Shown: one piece after another, positions 35,411 through 46,545 of the stretch | How positions within the stretch are numbered: the first letter of the stretch is position 1 | Layout of the letters: each line of letters starts with the position of its first letter | Source of the DNA: Telmatactis stephensoni | Taxonomy: Eukaryota; Cnidaria; Anthozoa; Actiniaria; Isophelliidae | DNA: 64,000 bases | Assembly (NCBI GenBank): GCA_029948255.1 | Contig: JALIZF010001913.1 | Coordinates: forward strand, 310,001-374,000 | Direction of reading: 5' to 3' | Position numbers and translations under genes: made by a program | Notes under the pieces: generated by a model | Told to the model about the DNA's origin: nothing | Databases searched by the model: none | The model's input: the letters and a program-made list of their open reading frames with translations, nothing else

Positions 35411-36711
35411 TCTTGCTGTCCTTTTTGACTTATTTTGTTTGTTTGTCAGTTTCTTTTGATATCCTTTATCAATTCGATCTTAGATCATTTCTTTCGATTG
35501 TCCACCCTTTTATCTATTAACGAAACAGCTTAACTTTCCGGTTATTTCTAGAAATGAATGCATGTTTACTCGCACGCCTCCGTAACTGTGTAACACTCTC
35601 ACGGCTTTCCCTCGACGACCCGGGCCGGCTTACGTTACAATTAATGATTACTTTTCCTTTACTAGTGCATTTGTAATAATACTATTATACTTCGACTTGG
35701 ATTTAAATCACCAGAAATGGCGGTTTGAAAATGAAAGAACATTTTTAACTTGTTTTATCTTTAAGCATAAAGGACTTAACCACTCTTTTTAAGATAAGCT
35801 TTTAAAAAACATAAACAGATGGTTACTAGTTGAGATAAAAGTGGATGACGAGAATGCTAATATGCTTTTGTCGTTGATGTCCTAAGAAATCATTAATCAG
35901 TAATCAGAATAACATTAATAACGAATTCAGAATGAACGAATAAATGCCTTTTTACACGTCACAAATTTTCTCTGACAAATAGATTTTCCCCATCTGCAAG
36001 AGCAAGTTTCATATTAGAAGTGAATTGATGAGAAAAGAATTGATGCCAAGAATTGATGTCAAGTATTGATGAGAAAAGAATTGATGAGAAAAGAATTGAT
36101 GAATTTTTTTAGTCCTATATTTGATGTGTATTTTTATTGAATAATATATATTTAAGATATGAACATCATTTCAAGTCCTAGGACGAGTAATTTTGAGTAT
36201 GACATTGAGCCTGATTTACAAGACAACCTTTCTACGGCACGGGACTCCTAACTCTGAGAACGAGGACCCATGATTTCTTTTTTTTTTAATGGCTCCAGTA
36301 ATTATTATCGTTTAAACAGAAAACTTGTTGGCCTGATAGGAGTGCCGTACCAAAATAGCGAGTGCCAAAATTTAGGGTCCGCGGTGCCAGTTGTAGGTTG
36401 TCGCGTAGAGCGGGCTTTGGTTAATGGTTCCAAACTATTTGCATAATAATCGATCGATATACCATGACGCGCATTTAATTTTGAGAAAAAAATTCTTCGG
36501 CAGAACAGAAATGTACACAGTTTTTTTTAAATTGTTGTAGCGTGTGACCTGTTTATATGGAGACGAGTTGTCCTCGGTAGTCGGGATAATGCTGGGGAAA
36601 CTAAAAACAAAAGAGTTATAGAGGCTACCAGGGACAACTCTGGCCTTCATATAGAGCCAATTTCGTATAACTGAAAACGGTTTAATACGGCAGAAATATC
36701 GAATGTTTTTA
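35411..36711. other. No gene recognised
   Basis: AT-rich. 36025-36100 has short repeats of GATGAGAAAAGAATT. No gene-like frame. Confidence 0.35.
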
Positions 36712-36926
36712 GAGTGGTTTTCTTATTTGTGGGAAACTTACCACGATGACTGTGACCGTATCTGTGCCGTAATGTCTATAAGAACATTCGAAAACTCTGC
36801 GGTAACCGTACCGTGCGGTGACCGTGCCGTTTTCCCAGTCATACGAAATTGATTTTATAAACATTACGGTACTGGCACAGCTAGGGTACGGACGTGGTAA
36901 GTTTCCCACTCATACGAAAACCGCTC
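36712..36926. mobile_element. CCGTGCC-type TA-flanked MITE
   Basis: TA|GAGTGGTTTTCTTATTTGTG on the left and CACTCATACGAAAACCGCTC|TA on the right. The interior has GACCGTGCCG and GTAACCGTACCG motifs. The minus-strand frame at 36709-36909 is inverted-repeat sequence. Confidence 0.75.
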
Positions 36927-38335
36927 TAAACAGGGAGGACCTACCTTGGTATTAATAGAATCGCTATGTCCACAAGCTTTTCATTTAAAACACAACCGAT
37001 TCTGTTTACAGGTAAACTTTAGCCCAATTTTACCCATAATCCCTTCAGTTATTATTGCCAAAGTTTATTGGAAAAAAACACATCATCGAACCATTAAGTT
37101 GAATTATAATATGTAAGAGAGAAGAAAATCGTGGGTTTTAATTGGTTGATAACACTATGGCGCCAAATGATTGTCAAGTCCAACCTGAAGAGTCATCAAG
37201 AAGAGCCTTCTTCGATATCTTTCGACACTTTTGTATTTACTTTAAATATTGAAAATCATTATCTGTCTCTTTGTTTGCTTTCCGTATTACTTTAACTTAA
37301 CTTATTCTAAGCCCAGTTAGAATTTTGGCTTGACTTTTGATATGAGTCCTGGACCAAGGTTAGACTTTTGGCTTGGCTTTTGACACGGGAATCATGGCCT
37401 TAGTCCAGGATTAGATTCATAATTTACTTTAGAACCATTCCAAAGACTTTTAGCTAATTATATTTGTATGTCCAGGTGATTTTAAACCATTGTAGCTCTA
37501 TCATATTATCTTTCAACCAATCAAATTTCAGTTTGGTATATTTCGACAACAAAATGATTCATAACCTTAGGAGAATTCACTAGGTTACCATGGCTAACGA
37601 GTTCAATATCACCATTAAAAAGTACTGCTTACCATATTTCATTATAACTTTTCGTTATAATATATATTGGATTTAAACTGAAAACTCTTTGCACGAGTGC
37701 TAAGTGAGACTTGGTGGCAACATGTAAGTGAAAACGTGGAATTAGGAATGTGAACTGAGAGCTAATTTATCTTTTTTTCTATTACAGTACGTGCATATAT
37801 AAGATTTATAAGAGCTTGATTCTGTTATACATCTGTTTGTCTTTTCTAGCAATTGTTTCCATTTGGAACAAGGCAACATAATACAGTAAGTGAGGAAAAA
37901 AAACCGTTTATAAATCTCACTGGTTCGTTAACTTGCAGAAATTGCTACAGTTTTTTTAATTAGAAATTAACTGCAATTTTCACTTTGGTGAATATTCTTA
38001 TTAACATACTCATGCTTATTAAAGGACAATTAATCAATTTTCGTGGCAGTTTTACCGTAACTCTATATCGCTACTACTTTTCATCTTTGGAACGACCTTT
38101 GGTTGTCTTGACAACATGCAGTCCTAAAGTTTTATGAATTACCACACAAAATAAGTGCACATAGTGATTTTAAATTTACTGAAGATTACTCAGTACTTAC
38201 ATTCAATTTGTGAAAATATTTATCTAAAAGTTTCTTTAGTGTGAAAGAGTAATAAAAGCTTTAGCTGACAATTTTCAAGTGTTTAGTTAATATGTATTCA
38301 GGTTGTGAGCATGCGCACTAGTTTCTACTACTACT
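36927..38335. other. No gene recognised
   Basis: AT-rich. At 37320-37400 there are two diverged copies of a GACTTTTGGCTTGACTTTTGA segment. No gene. Confidence 0.35.
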
Positions 38336-38339
38336 AACT

Positions 38340-38670
38340 GAATAATAATAACAGCTTTATTTACGCAGGGAAACACCAGTCAGTTAACTGTTCTCCCTGG
38401 TGCCCCTGACATCAATAAATACAATATAAAACAATAAATAAATTTACAATGTAAGATAGATAAATATATACATGATACTAGATAAAATACAGTTAGATTA
38501 AACTAATATATACATGCTTAAATTTGCAGTTATTGGCTTATTGTTAATTATGATATATATCTCTGACTCATCTTTTGAAGCTTACTATAGAGTCAGAGTT
38601 TTGTATAGTTTTTGGAAGTGTGTTCCATAAGGCAATACTAGTGTACTTAAAAGTTCGTTTGAATATTCAA
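38340..38670 (-). pseudogene. LINE 3' end, minus strand
   Basis: Minus-strand frame 38568-38657 reads FKYTSIALWNTLPKTIQNSD then SIVSFKR and a stop, the LWNxLP..S..SFKR end of a CR1/L2-type reverse transcriptase; IFKR follows a stop just before it. The 3' end reads GCGTAAATAAAGCTGTT and an (ATT)n tail at 38340-38350. Only the 3' part is recognisable. Confidence 0.65.
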
Positions 38671-38954
38671 TGGCTCAGCCATTTGCGCACTTGCAAATGG
38701 TAAGTAGGAAAAAAGCCTTGATTTGCTGATGTACGGAATGTCTGGATATTCAATAATTAATACTTTTATGTGAGATGGTACTTGATAGCACTCGTCAAAA
38801 TATTCAGTTTGTTAATCAGACCGGCTGTTTTTGCAATGATCTAGTCATCCTCCTCCAAAATAAATTACTGAGAAATCCTATCCGATTTAAAGAAAGCAGC
38901 TATAATTCTTTGTTTGCATTCAATCATTCCCAGAAGAGTGAAATGAACAAAAGA

Positions 38955-39030
38955 CGTGGCAGCACATGTTGGTGGCTTTGATCTCGATTTTTTTTTTTTT
39001 TTTTTTTTTTTGAGACCACCAACACGTGGC
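38955..39030. repeat. Hairpin around a poly(T)24 run
   Basis: ACATGTTGGTGGCTTTGATC and GAGACCACCAACACGTGG are inverted and separated by 24 T (38988-39011). Confidence 0.65.
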
Positions 39031-39257
39031 TTTCTTGTGCATATTCCAGGGAATCCCAGAATATATAAGAATATAGTAATCAACCGCTAATTTCTAGAAA
39101 CCCTTCTAATCAAAGGGAAGGCAGATTTCTGGTCCAGCTTGCACGGAAACATTATTATGATACATTCTAATATATTACAAGTATGTGATACTTACGATTT
39201 TTGTATCATTTTTGTGGTAATAAAGACGAGCCGAAAACTTCGGAAAATACACATGCA

Positions 39258-39436
39258 GGAAAAAAATGCCAATTCCCAACTTGGGGTATTACTGGGTCTA
39301 TACTGGGAATCTGTTGTATTTTACTTGCGAAATCTATATACCCAAACTTGTAAACGTAGAACAGATTCCCAGGGATTCCCTGGTTAGACCCAGGCAAGCC
39401 CCATGTTTGACCCAAGCTGGGAATTGATATTTTTCC
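39258..39436. mobile_element. Hairpin MITE, GGAAAAAAATGCCAATTCCC termini
   Basis: The left GGAAAAAAATGCCAATTCCC and the reverse of the right end (GGAAAAATATCAATTCCCAG) continue through TTGGG and ACTGGGTCTA/TAGACCCAGG. Confidence 0.75.
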
Positions 39437-39630
39437 GGTTAAAATGTTCGTACCGATAATTTTCAAATTCAAGCATCAACACTGACGAAAATCCATCAGC
39501 TCACATGAATTCAGCCGTTCAAGGACAAGTACGTGAACTATTAAAACGAAGCCTGCATGATCATTATGTGGTTTAGACAAATATATGCTGGATTTTATCT
39601 TACCTTGAAGTCAAGGTTCAAACTTCAGAT

Positions 39631-39704
39631 TCTTCTCTTTTTCTTTTCTTTTCTTTTCTTTTCTTTCTTTCTTTCTTTCTTTCTTTTTTCTTTTCTTTTT
39701 TTTT
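39631..39704. repeat. (TTTTC)n / (TTTC)n microsatellite
   Basis: Short pyrimidine run on the plus strand. Confidence 0.9.
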
Positions 39705-42144
39705 ACTGCAAGAAGATTACATCATCGATTGACGGTTGTTCTCAGACTGCAGGAGAAATTTTGCATTAGTTTTTTATGACAATGCATGTGACATGGAATG
39801 AAAATAAAGCTCGTTAAAAAGAACTTATTGGTGACGAAAAGCAAGGGGCGAAATATGATTGGTTCAATATAATGATTTTGTTGTAGAAGCACTTATGTGC
39901 CAATAATCTACAGGGAAATCGAATAAATAGCTCACTGGTAAGAGTGCGATTCAAGAGTAAAATTGTTAATTAAACGTGTATGTTTTTATTAAAAAAATTG
40001 TATAGGGGATTAGTTAACTGATTAACAAAAATGTATCCATGAATGGGCTCAAATACTCCCTTTCAGATTTCTGAGTCAAAACATTGCCGACCCGTGCTCG
40101 ATGAATCTAAAATTGATTTTTGTTTGTAAGATGGATAAATAAAGACTAATGTGTGGTGTAATATGAGGTTTCGAGCTTATTCTGATAGATGATAAATGTT
40201 ATAGTCTTACTTGAAATTGCCAAAGTCCGAATCAAAGATCTATAATTTCTTCAAAGGTGACACTTCTCACAAAATATAATATTACTAAACTATGACCGGT
40301 TGGCTTTCATTTTAATGACACAAATCGCGAAAAGCAAGACTTTTATTTTGATAGGTTGATGATATGTGTACTGTTTTCATTCAACGACTATTCATGTGTA
40401 AGATAAACAAACTTCAAAGAAAAAAGATTAACGAATTTTGTTCTTCCTTGCGTCAAGCTTAACTAAATTGACTTATCAAGGCGAACACTTGTTTTGCTCT
40501 GTTAGCTTAAATGGTTTTCCACTGATAGGATAAGTGACGCCGGACATGCTGTGAGCTTGAAAATGGCCTATCAGCTTATCAGTTTCTAGTTCATAGTACA
40601 AAAAAGGTTTTAACAACTTGTGCGTTCAAGTTTGTTCCATATATGGGAATTGTACTTACGTTATTTGGAATCCTGATCATTTTCTTTCAATTAAAATGCG
40701 ATTTTCTTGTAAAATTCCGAACAAATTTACAGATAATCGAGTGAAGGAATGAATGGTGTCATCCGCCATTTTGTTCTTAGTAAAAGGGACTGGAATTGTG
40801 TATACAGGAAGACCGGTCGACTCGCACCATCTGCTCTTGAAATATGTAAAACACAAAACGACTCCGACCGTTTGTTATTTCTTTCCTCGTGAGACTACAA
40901 AAAGCAACAACAATAAAATAATGGTGTCTTGTTCTTTTAATGAAACTCCATCCCTGAGCCACTAAAGCCGCATCGATTTCCCACACATATCAAACAATTT
41001 GTCAAACAATGCATTGGTGTCGTTCGCGGGCTTCCTGTGGCCTCCTGTTTATCGAAATGCGAGGTTTCTAAGCCATTTCAAGATGGTGGAAAATGTAACG
41101 TGTTTCATCGCTACAATATCTGCAAGTTTTGATCAAATTTCCGACCGTTCAAGACTCTAAATGGCAGAAAATCAACAAAAATGGATCTACAGTGAATTAT
41201 ACAAATAAGGTAATACTTGCCCAAATATGGAATAGAATTGATAGTCGTGCAAACGATACCATTTATTGGGAATTGTTTTATATGAGGTAATCGCGGGCTA
41301 ATCATGATAAACAATGACCACCGCTTAATTATTATTAAGGTTATGTACGTGTAATATCGTTTTTTACATTCATCACACATGACAACAAATGAAATGGAAA
41401 GACAAACACACCACGTTACCTGAGTTTGTCAGATTGTTCTCTCCCTGGTTGTCCTTCACTAGTCTTCTTCACCGAAGGAGGAAAACCGGATGAACTAGTG
41501 AGCTGAGAGTTGTGACTCGAGCACAGAACATTAGAATATTAGAATGTAATGGTAGTGTTTGGGAGAGAGTACAGTGTCCCCAATGTCTTAAGCACAAGAG
41601 AGTGCACATCCTCGGGGACCCAGGGCGAAATGGGAGAGGGAGGGGAGGGGAAGGGAAAGGACGGAAGGACCAGAGGGGGAGGGGAGGGGGAGGGGGAATG
41701 AAAGGGAAAGGGGAAAAGGTTGCTTAAATATATGGCTGATACTGTATATATTTATCAAACCAGTTTAATATCACAATCGTAACACACTAGTTTTTGAGTA
41801 TATCTGAACACTTTACATATCGTCTCTCAATAGAAACATTTTCCCATCAATCCTTCATGTAAGCACACAATTAAATTCAATTCACCGGTTATAATAGACT
41901 TATTCAATTATCATTTATCGAAAAGGTTATTCCTTTTTCTATTCTGAAAGTAATAAACGCACGTTCTACAACAGTGGTAAAACTCTTACCATCAAAATTG
42001 ATATTTCATCACAACGTTTATCACAATGAGTTTTTCTGGGCTACAAAAACTTTCCTACTTCTCCGGTGTTTTCACTAATATTTAATTTTCTTGGGTTGCA
42101 TTAAACTTGACGACAAAGTGTGTACTATATGAAGATTTCAGGGC
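39705..42144. other. No gene recognised
   Basis: AT-rich sequence with short frames and no domains. 41629-41716 is strongly G-rich on the plus strand, with many GGGGAGGGG runs. Confidence 0.35.
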
Positions 42145-42327
42145 TCATATTACATCTATTTTGAAATCACCAGGGTTCCACACACATAGTAATTGGTAAC
42201 ATGCAGCACTGTTTGACTGTGCCATTTGAGGCATTTCTCCTTGCAAAACCAGAAAGTCCGGCTGCATTCCTGTGGTGACAAATGGGATCATCAAAATGGA
42301 TATAATAATGTGGTAGTTAAGCTTCAT
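42145..42327 (-). CDS. Short ORF with signal-peptide-like start, unrecognised
   Basis: Sixty codons from a true ATG. It opens with a basic residue and a hydrophobic core (KLNYHIIISILMIPFVTTG), as in a secretory signal, followed by a stretch with two cysteines before the stop. A weak donor (CTG|GTGATT) lies near the end, so this could be a first coding exon of a secreted protein about 0.9 kb downstream of channel 2. I recognise no family. It may be a chance ORF. Confidence 0.2.
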   Translation of the reverse strand: MKLNYHIIISILMIPFVTTGMQPDFLVLQGEMPQMAQSNSAACYQLLCVWNPGDFKIDVI

Positions 42328-43244
42328 GCCGCGAAATTTGGTCTAAAATCATAACTTATATTAAAAGACGTAACTTTCACTCCGTGCTATGCCGATCAGA
42401 TCGTGCAAGTTGGAATTTCACCCATATTTTTGACCAAATTGCATCGACTCCACTAAACATTATATAATAATTCTCAGAATTGTAGCCAATGAATTAAAAA
42501 TGCAATAGTAGTCAAACTTTTAAAAATGCAGATTTTGTGACATTATAAAAATAAATAAGGAAATAGAAGGACCAAAACATTTTTAAACGCAACACGAACT
42601 TTATGATAAATCTGTAGGGAAGAACAGCAGTTCATACTTGCAGATGGTTTTATGTGTTCTGATATCATCGCAAGATTCATTTAGAACAGGCAACTATTCA
42701 TGTTTCAACCTTTTTCCATAGTTGCTAGAGTTATTCATTTAAGATATAAGCTCGGAAGAAGAGGTATTGAAGATACAGGCTACTTTAAAAGTACCCATAT
42801 ATGTGTGTGTGTGCAGAAATGATATAGAACCAAGATTCCTTTGTAGTAGTAGCAATTTGTAGTAAACAACAACAACAAACCCAGTAATCGACACGCGTTG
42901 TCCTTTTTCTCTGCATAATATAACCATATTGCCTAAGCTGGAAAATGGACACTCTTCCACTTTTTGTGTATAAAGTAGTTCCTAGACACACTTGTGCCAG
43001 AAAGTTCTCGAACCAGCCCTGCGTACTAAATGATCCACGGTAGGCAACCAAGCAATTCAATTTTCATAAACTCTACATATTTCTTTTCGTCACATGCATT
43101 CTTCAAATTTGCGTTGTTTTAAAAGCACTTTTATGTACTATAGCAGAGGCTTGAGGTACAAGCCTTTCCGTATTCTTGACGCTTCATGGTTCCGCTAAAA
43201 CTCACCATCAATTCATTGCTATCGGCGTCTAATCCTCACCTCCT

Positions 43245-43458
43245 TCATGACTCGTTTTTGGCACCCTCACCACTAGTCTTCATCTTCTCAATCTTTTTCC
43301 GCAAATCATCGACGTTATAAACATTAAGCATGTTCTTCTTGAAAATGTCTTTTTCTTGGATTATTGGAATAGGTAGAGCAATTAGTATAACTCCAGACAC
43401 ACAGCATACAGCTCCTATGAACTGTCCCGCAACTGTTGCTGGTACCATATCTCCATAA
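43245..43458 (-). CDS. Voltage-gated K+ channel, exon 2 (filter, S6, C-terminus) of channel 2
   Basis: Final coding exon of channel 2. The acceptor is a pyrimidine run ending TTTCTTCCAG at 43459. Its first base completes the filter glycine (GG+T), after which it reads YGDMVP, then S6 ([22 protein letters not shown]) and a short cytoplasmic tail of about 35 residues rich in lysine and glutamate, ending NES and TGA. PIP stands where most Kv channels have PVP at the gate. The tail is far shorter than the C-terminus of vertebrate Kv4 or Kv2 channels. Joining to 44480 keeps the frame and removes a 1,021-bp intron full of mobile-element sequence. It cannot serve channel 1, because it lies upstream of it on the minus strand. 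Confidence 0.92.
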
Positions 43459-43637
43459 CTGGAAGAAAAAAGATAAGAAAGAAATGTTGCATCTGATTTG
43501 CATCATATACTAATCGAAAAAATTATTATAGTTCGTCAGTTGATATGATCCTCACAGCGTTTCTATATGTTGGTCAATCAGTATCCAACAACAATCGTCC
43601 AAGATATTGAGGTCGCTCGACCAGACACCTTCGGTAG

Positions 43638-44010
43638 ATGTTGGATGAAGCTTGATTTGTCAAACTTTCTGCTCCCTCCAAGGAAGCACGGCAGAATGAT
43701 TTACAGAGTGTTTGGAATCGCGATCGATTTATCAGTCGCCATTTTGAAATTTAGAGTGATTATCCTCTGACCCGAACTGACGCTGGGCCGTAAAACACGA
43801 GCGAGCCCCGAAGGGGCGAGAGCTCAAAATAATGTGACGCGCCACATTTTTAAACTCTCGCCCCTTCGGGGATCGGTCGTGTTTTTACGACCCAGCGTTA
43901 TTTCTGATCTGGTAAATAGATCGCGATTCAAAACACTCTGTAAATACAGACAGAAAAATTATTCTACCGTGCTCCCTTGCTCCATCCAATCAACGTCTTC
44001 ATCCAACACT
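43638..44010. mobile_element. Palindromic element inside the channel 2 intron
   Basis: The outer arms pair GTTGGATGAAG, GCACGGCAGAAT and TTTACAGAGTGTTTGGAATC with reverse copies at 43917-44010. The inner arms pair CGCTGGGCCGTAAAACACGA and GAGCCCCGAAGGGGCGAGAG with 43845-43898. The whole intron segment can fold on itself. Confidence 0.8.
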
Positions 44011-44187
44011 TTTACCGTCGTGTGAAACCGTGGCATGTAACCATGAATCGTCTTCTTTTGTATAGCCTGCGCAGCAAACCTTTTTAAACTGGTCGTTACG
44101 AAGACTATCTTTCTTGATTACTTTACACAACATTGTTAAATATCTTTTTGATCGAACTTGACAAGGGTTAAAACGTGATTTATTAGA

Positions 44188-44250
44188 GCTGACAAGCGTG
44201 GTCGAGTGGTCTGAGCGTCGGCCTCGTAGGTGGTCTCAAGATCGAGTCCC
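44188..44250 (+). mobile_element. tRNA-derived SINE head
   Basis: GCGTGGTCGAGTGGTCTGAG resembles a tRNA A box and AGATCGAGTCCC a B box, about 40 bp apart. No acceptor stem closes it, so this is a SINE-type head. A MITE follows immediately, and then (TAG)n(CAG)n, which may be the old SINE tail. Confidence 0.5.
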
Positions 44251-44251
44251 A

Positions 44252-44392
44252 GAGTGCATGCACTTAATCCGTGAAACAAACACTACTAATTAGTAGAAAA
44301 TAGTGTTGATTAGACAATAGGAAACAAAGGAATTACCATAATTTAGTACTATTTTGTACTATTTATGTTTCACGGATAAAGTGCGTGCACTC
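44252..44392. mobile_element. Small MITE, GAGTGCATGCACTT termini, in the channel 2 intron
   Basis: TIR GAGTGCATGCACTTAATCCG against the reversed GAGTGCACGCACTTTATCCG. TA follows on the right; CA is on the left where TA is expected. Same family as 58047-58189. Confidence 0.8.
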
Positions 44393-44438
44393 TAGTAGTA
44401 GTAGTAGTAGTAGCAGCAGCAGCAGCAGCAGCAGCAGC
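44393..44438. repeat. (TAG)7(CAG)8 microsatellite
   Basis: Trinucleotide run 42 bp from the channel 2 exon 1 donor, in the intron. Confidence 0.9.
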
Positions 44439-44479
44439 ATTACAGGTAACTCAATATATATGTATCATTATTTACGTAC

Positions 44480-45603
44480 CCTAACGTAATCATTGTAACA
44501 ATAGTGTACCACATACTGTCAGGTATACTTGTAAACATCCCTTCTACAGCACCTTGCTCAATGAAATACAGAAAACTTGAAAAAAGTAAAACTGCCACCA
44601 GAAGAACAAATGTCAACGACATTAAATCCTGCATACAAGAAGCAATGGCTGCTCCAAAGCGTTGAAGTCGTTTGGAATGTCGGGATAGCTTAAAAACACG
44701 GAAAATTCTCAATACTCGAAGCACTACTAAAGCTTCCAGATTAGATCCAACAATTGATTGAAGAACTATTCTTGCATAGAATGGTAGAATTGAGAAAAAG
44801 TCAATCATATTCATTGGAGTTTTTACAAATTGTTTAATATTTGGACATACCAGAAGTCTTAATGTAAATTCAAACGTAAAAATTCCAATACAAATAACAT
44901 CCAGTAGGTCTAAAATCCGAGTTCTTTGTTTGCAAGCTTCCGCTCCATCATTGCACGGAACAGTCTCGTAAACTGTCGTAAATATGCTAAGAATGATGAA
45001 CAATCCAACGAAGTATATAAACGACATTCCAATAACTTTCCCAGGGCCACTCTCAAGCTCGCCCTCCAGAGTTCTCCATATATAATTTCTAATTTTTGCA
45101 AGCCGGGTTTTGGGAACATAAACTGTTTTAGTGGCTTCTTCGGCTATCTTTTTTCTCTCAGCCTCCTGTTGCTCTTGTTCTTGGTCTTCATCAAAGCAAC
45201 AGTCGTGAATTTCTTGTGGTGCTATTCCATAAAATAAAAGTTCTTCTTCAAAACTCTCGTTGCAATCTTCCAAAGATCGATGCAGTTTTCCACTTCGATA
45301 GTAATTCAAAATATATCGAAAAAGGTGTGGGTCTCGATCAATGAAGTATTCTCCTCGATGTTCATCGTAAAATTTTGACGATAATCTGTCGTTTCCTAGT
45401 AAAGTATTTGGAAACCGCCTGAGTGTATCCTTCCATGTGATAAACCTTCTTCCTCCAACGTTTATAACCACTTTAACACCACTTTTAAGCTTTCGTCGCT
45501 GAGAAGGACTGAGTGATTGAATAGGAATTGCAGGAGCTGTACGAGGTCTTTGTCGTCGAGGAGCAGGAGGATAATTTGTACGCGAGGCGGTAATACTTAA
45601 CAT
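44480..45603 (-). CDS. Voltage-gated K+ channel, Shal/Kv4-like, exon 1 (channel 2)
   Basis: First coding exon of a second potassium channel alpha subunit; it joins exon 2 at 43245-43458 to give about 445 residues. The N-terminus is rich in proline and arginine (1-42). The T1 domain (about 43-136) carries the zinc motif HX5CX20CC (H108, C114, C135, C136). Next come S1 (about 190-212), S2 (E245, R249), S3 (D268), S4 (R296, R299, R302, K305, R308, K311), S5 (about 322-347) and a pore ending TMITLG. VETVPC-like sequence after S1 and the TLGYGDMVP filter favour Shal/Kv4. The ATG has an in-frame TAA three codons upstream. The exon ends GG|GTACGTAAA inside the glycine codon (phase 2), the same place as in channel 1. 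No frameshift or stop is seen. Subfamily is inferred from motifs, not from a tree. Confidence 0.94.
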
Positions 45604-46054
45604 AATGCATTAGTGGAAGATATTCTTGCAGGCAGCCACTTTCAGCAGAAGTTTCTGGCTCTGCCTACCAACCACGTCGTTCACTTCAACAAAAAGAAAG
45701 AAATGTGTGTTATTATTTAAAATTTTACTACAATATTGTAAAGTTTAGGAGCTTCACTTTGATGACTGAAATACTTATAACTGAATTAAGGTCCAACAAA
45801 GATTAGCATTTGAGACTGACTCACTTGTAGTCATCAAATGAATGTATACTTAAAGTGCAACAAAAAGCTCACTCTGCATGTTATAATGAATAGCAGACTA
45901 ATAGCAGGATACACATTCTGCTTTATTTCTAATACGAGATATTTCTGCGGTATAATCAAAAACGACCCAGCTACTAGACTAAAAGAAGTCATAAGTATTT
46001 GTCGTCATAAATGTACCTTTTTTTAAGATGTCTTAAATTTTTTTCGCTTTTTAC

Positions 46055-46255
46055 CTCAGCCATGCAATGCAACTACCGACAGGTACGAAGACCCATGTTG
46101 CGAAAAGCCTAAAGTCCTGTAGTGGCGAGGTAATAAACATTAAATAAAACAAAAGCAAAATGCAACCTAACCACGACATCGTGAAAGAAATCGGAAACCA
46201 AGTGAAATCATCATTTGAGGCAGCTGAATTAAATTTCAGTATTGACTTGACAAGA
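46055..46255 (-). CDS. Isolated membrane-protein exon, possibly fluoride exporter (FEX/CrcB) second repeat
   Basis: The minus-strand frame encodes two hydrophobic stretches ending FATWVFVPVGSCIAWLR, then a good donor (AG|GTAAAA) at 46054. In eukaryotic FEX proteins, which export fluoride, the second CrcB repeat starts with a similar helix, a P-x-G turn and LLRY/W, and a short linker precedes it; the resemblance is to that junction. Possible acceptors lie near 46224 (TTTAATTCAG) or 46256, so the 5' edge is uncertain. I looked for the expected next exon (an N-x-x-G helix) between this one and channel 2 and did not find it. It may be one exon of a gene whose introns span channel 2, or a relic. 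Similarity is judged by eye only. Confidence 0.35.
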
Positions 46256-46497
46256 CTGCTCTTTATCAAGAAAGAAATGACTAAAGTATTACTTAATTTA
46301 GGAAGAACGAATTCGTTCCCCCGCGCCCGCTACTGTTTTAGTTTTTGATGTATCTGAAATCTTATCTAATGTGATTGGCATTAATCATAAGTACAGAACA
46401 TTTCTGTGGCAACCTACGACAACAAATGCCAAATGCCGAACGTTATGGAACGCTGAGCATTCAAGACAGCCTCCATAACAAAGTATTCGCCAAGTCA

Positions 46498-46545
46498 TTA
46501 TACAATAATACAATAATACAATTTATAAAGCGCTTATCCAAGGAC
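46498..46545 (-). mobile_element. LINE/SINE 3' tail, minus strand
   Basis: The reverse strand reads GGATAAGCGCTTTATAAATT then TGTATT repeats, the same tail type as at 19.35 kb. The sequence upstream of it (to about 46850) has an open minus-strand frame but no recognised domain. Confidence 0.5.

Noticed and set aside
35044..35520. 158-codon plus frame
   Set aside because: Translation of TCTTC/CCTTC repeats.
36709..36909. Minus-strand ORF resembling the ORF at 19916-20194
   Set aside because: The likeness comes from both lying in CCGTGCC-type MITEs.
44188..44260. Functional tRNA gene
   Set aside because: A- and B-box-like sequences exist, but no acceptor stem or clean anticodon arm, and a MITE begins where the 3' half should end.
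44910..45237. Frames on both strands inside channel 2 exon 1
   Set aside because: Shadows of the channel reading frame.
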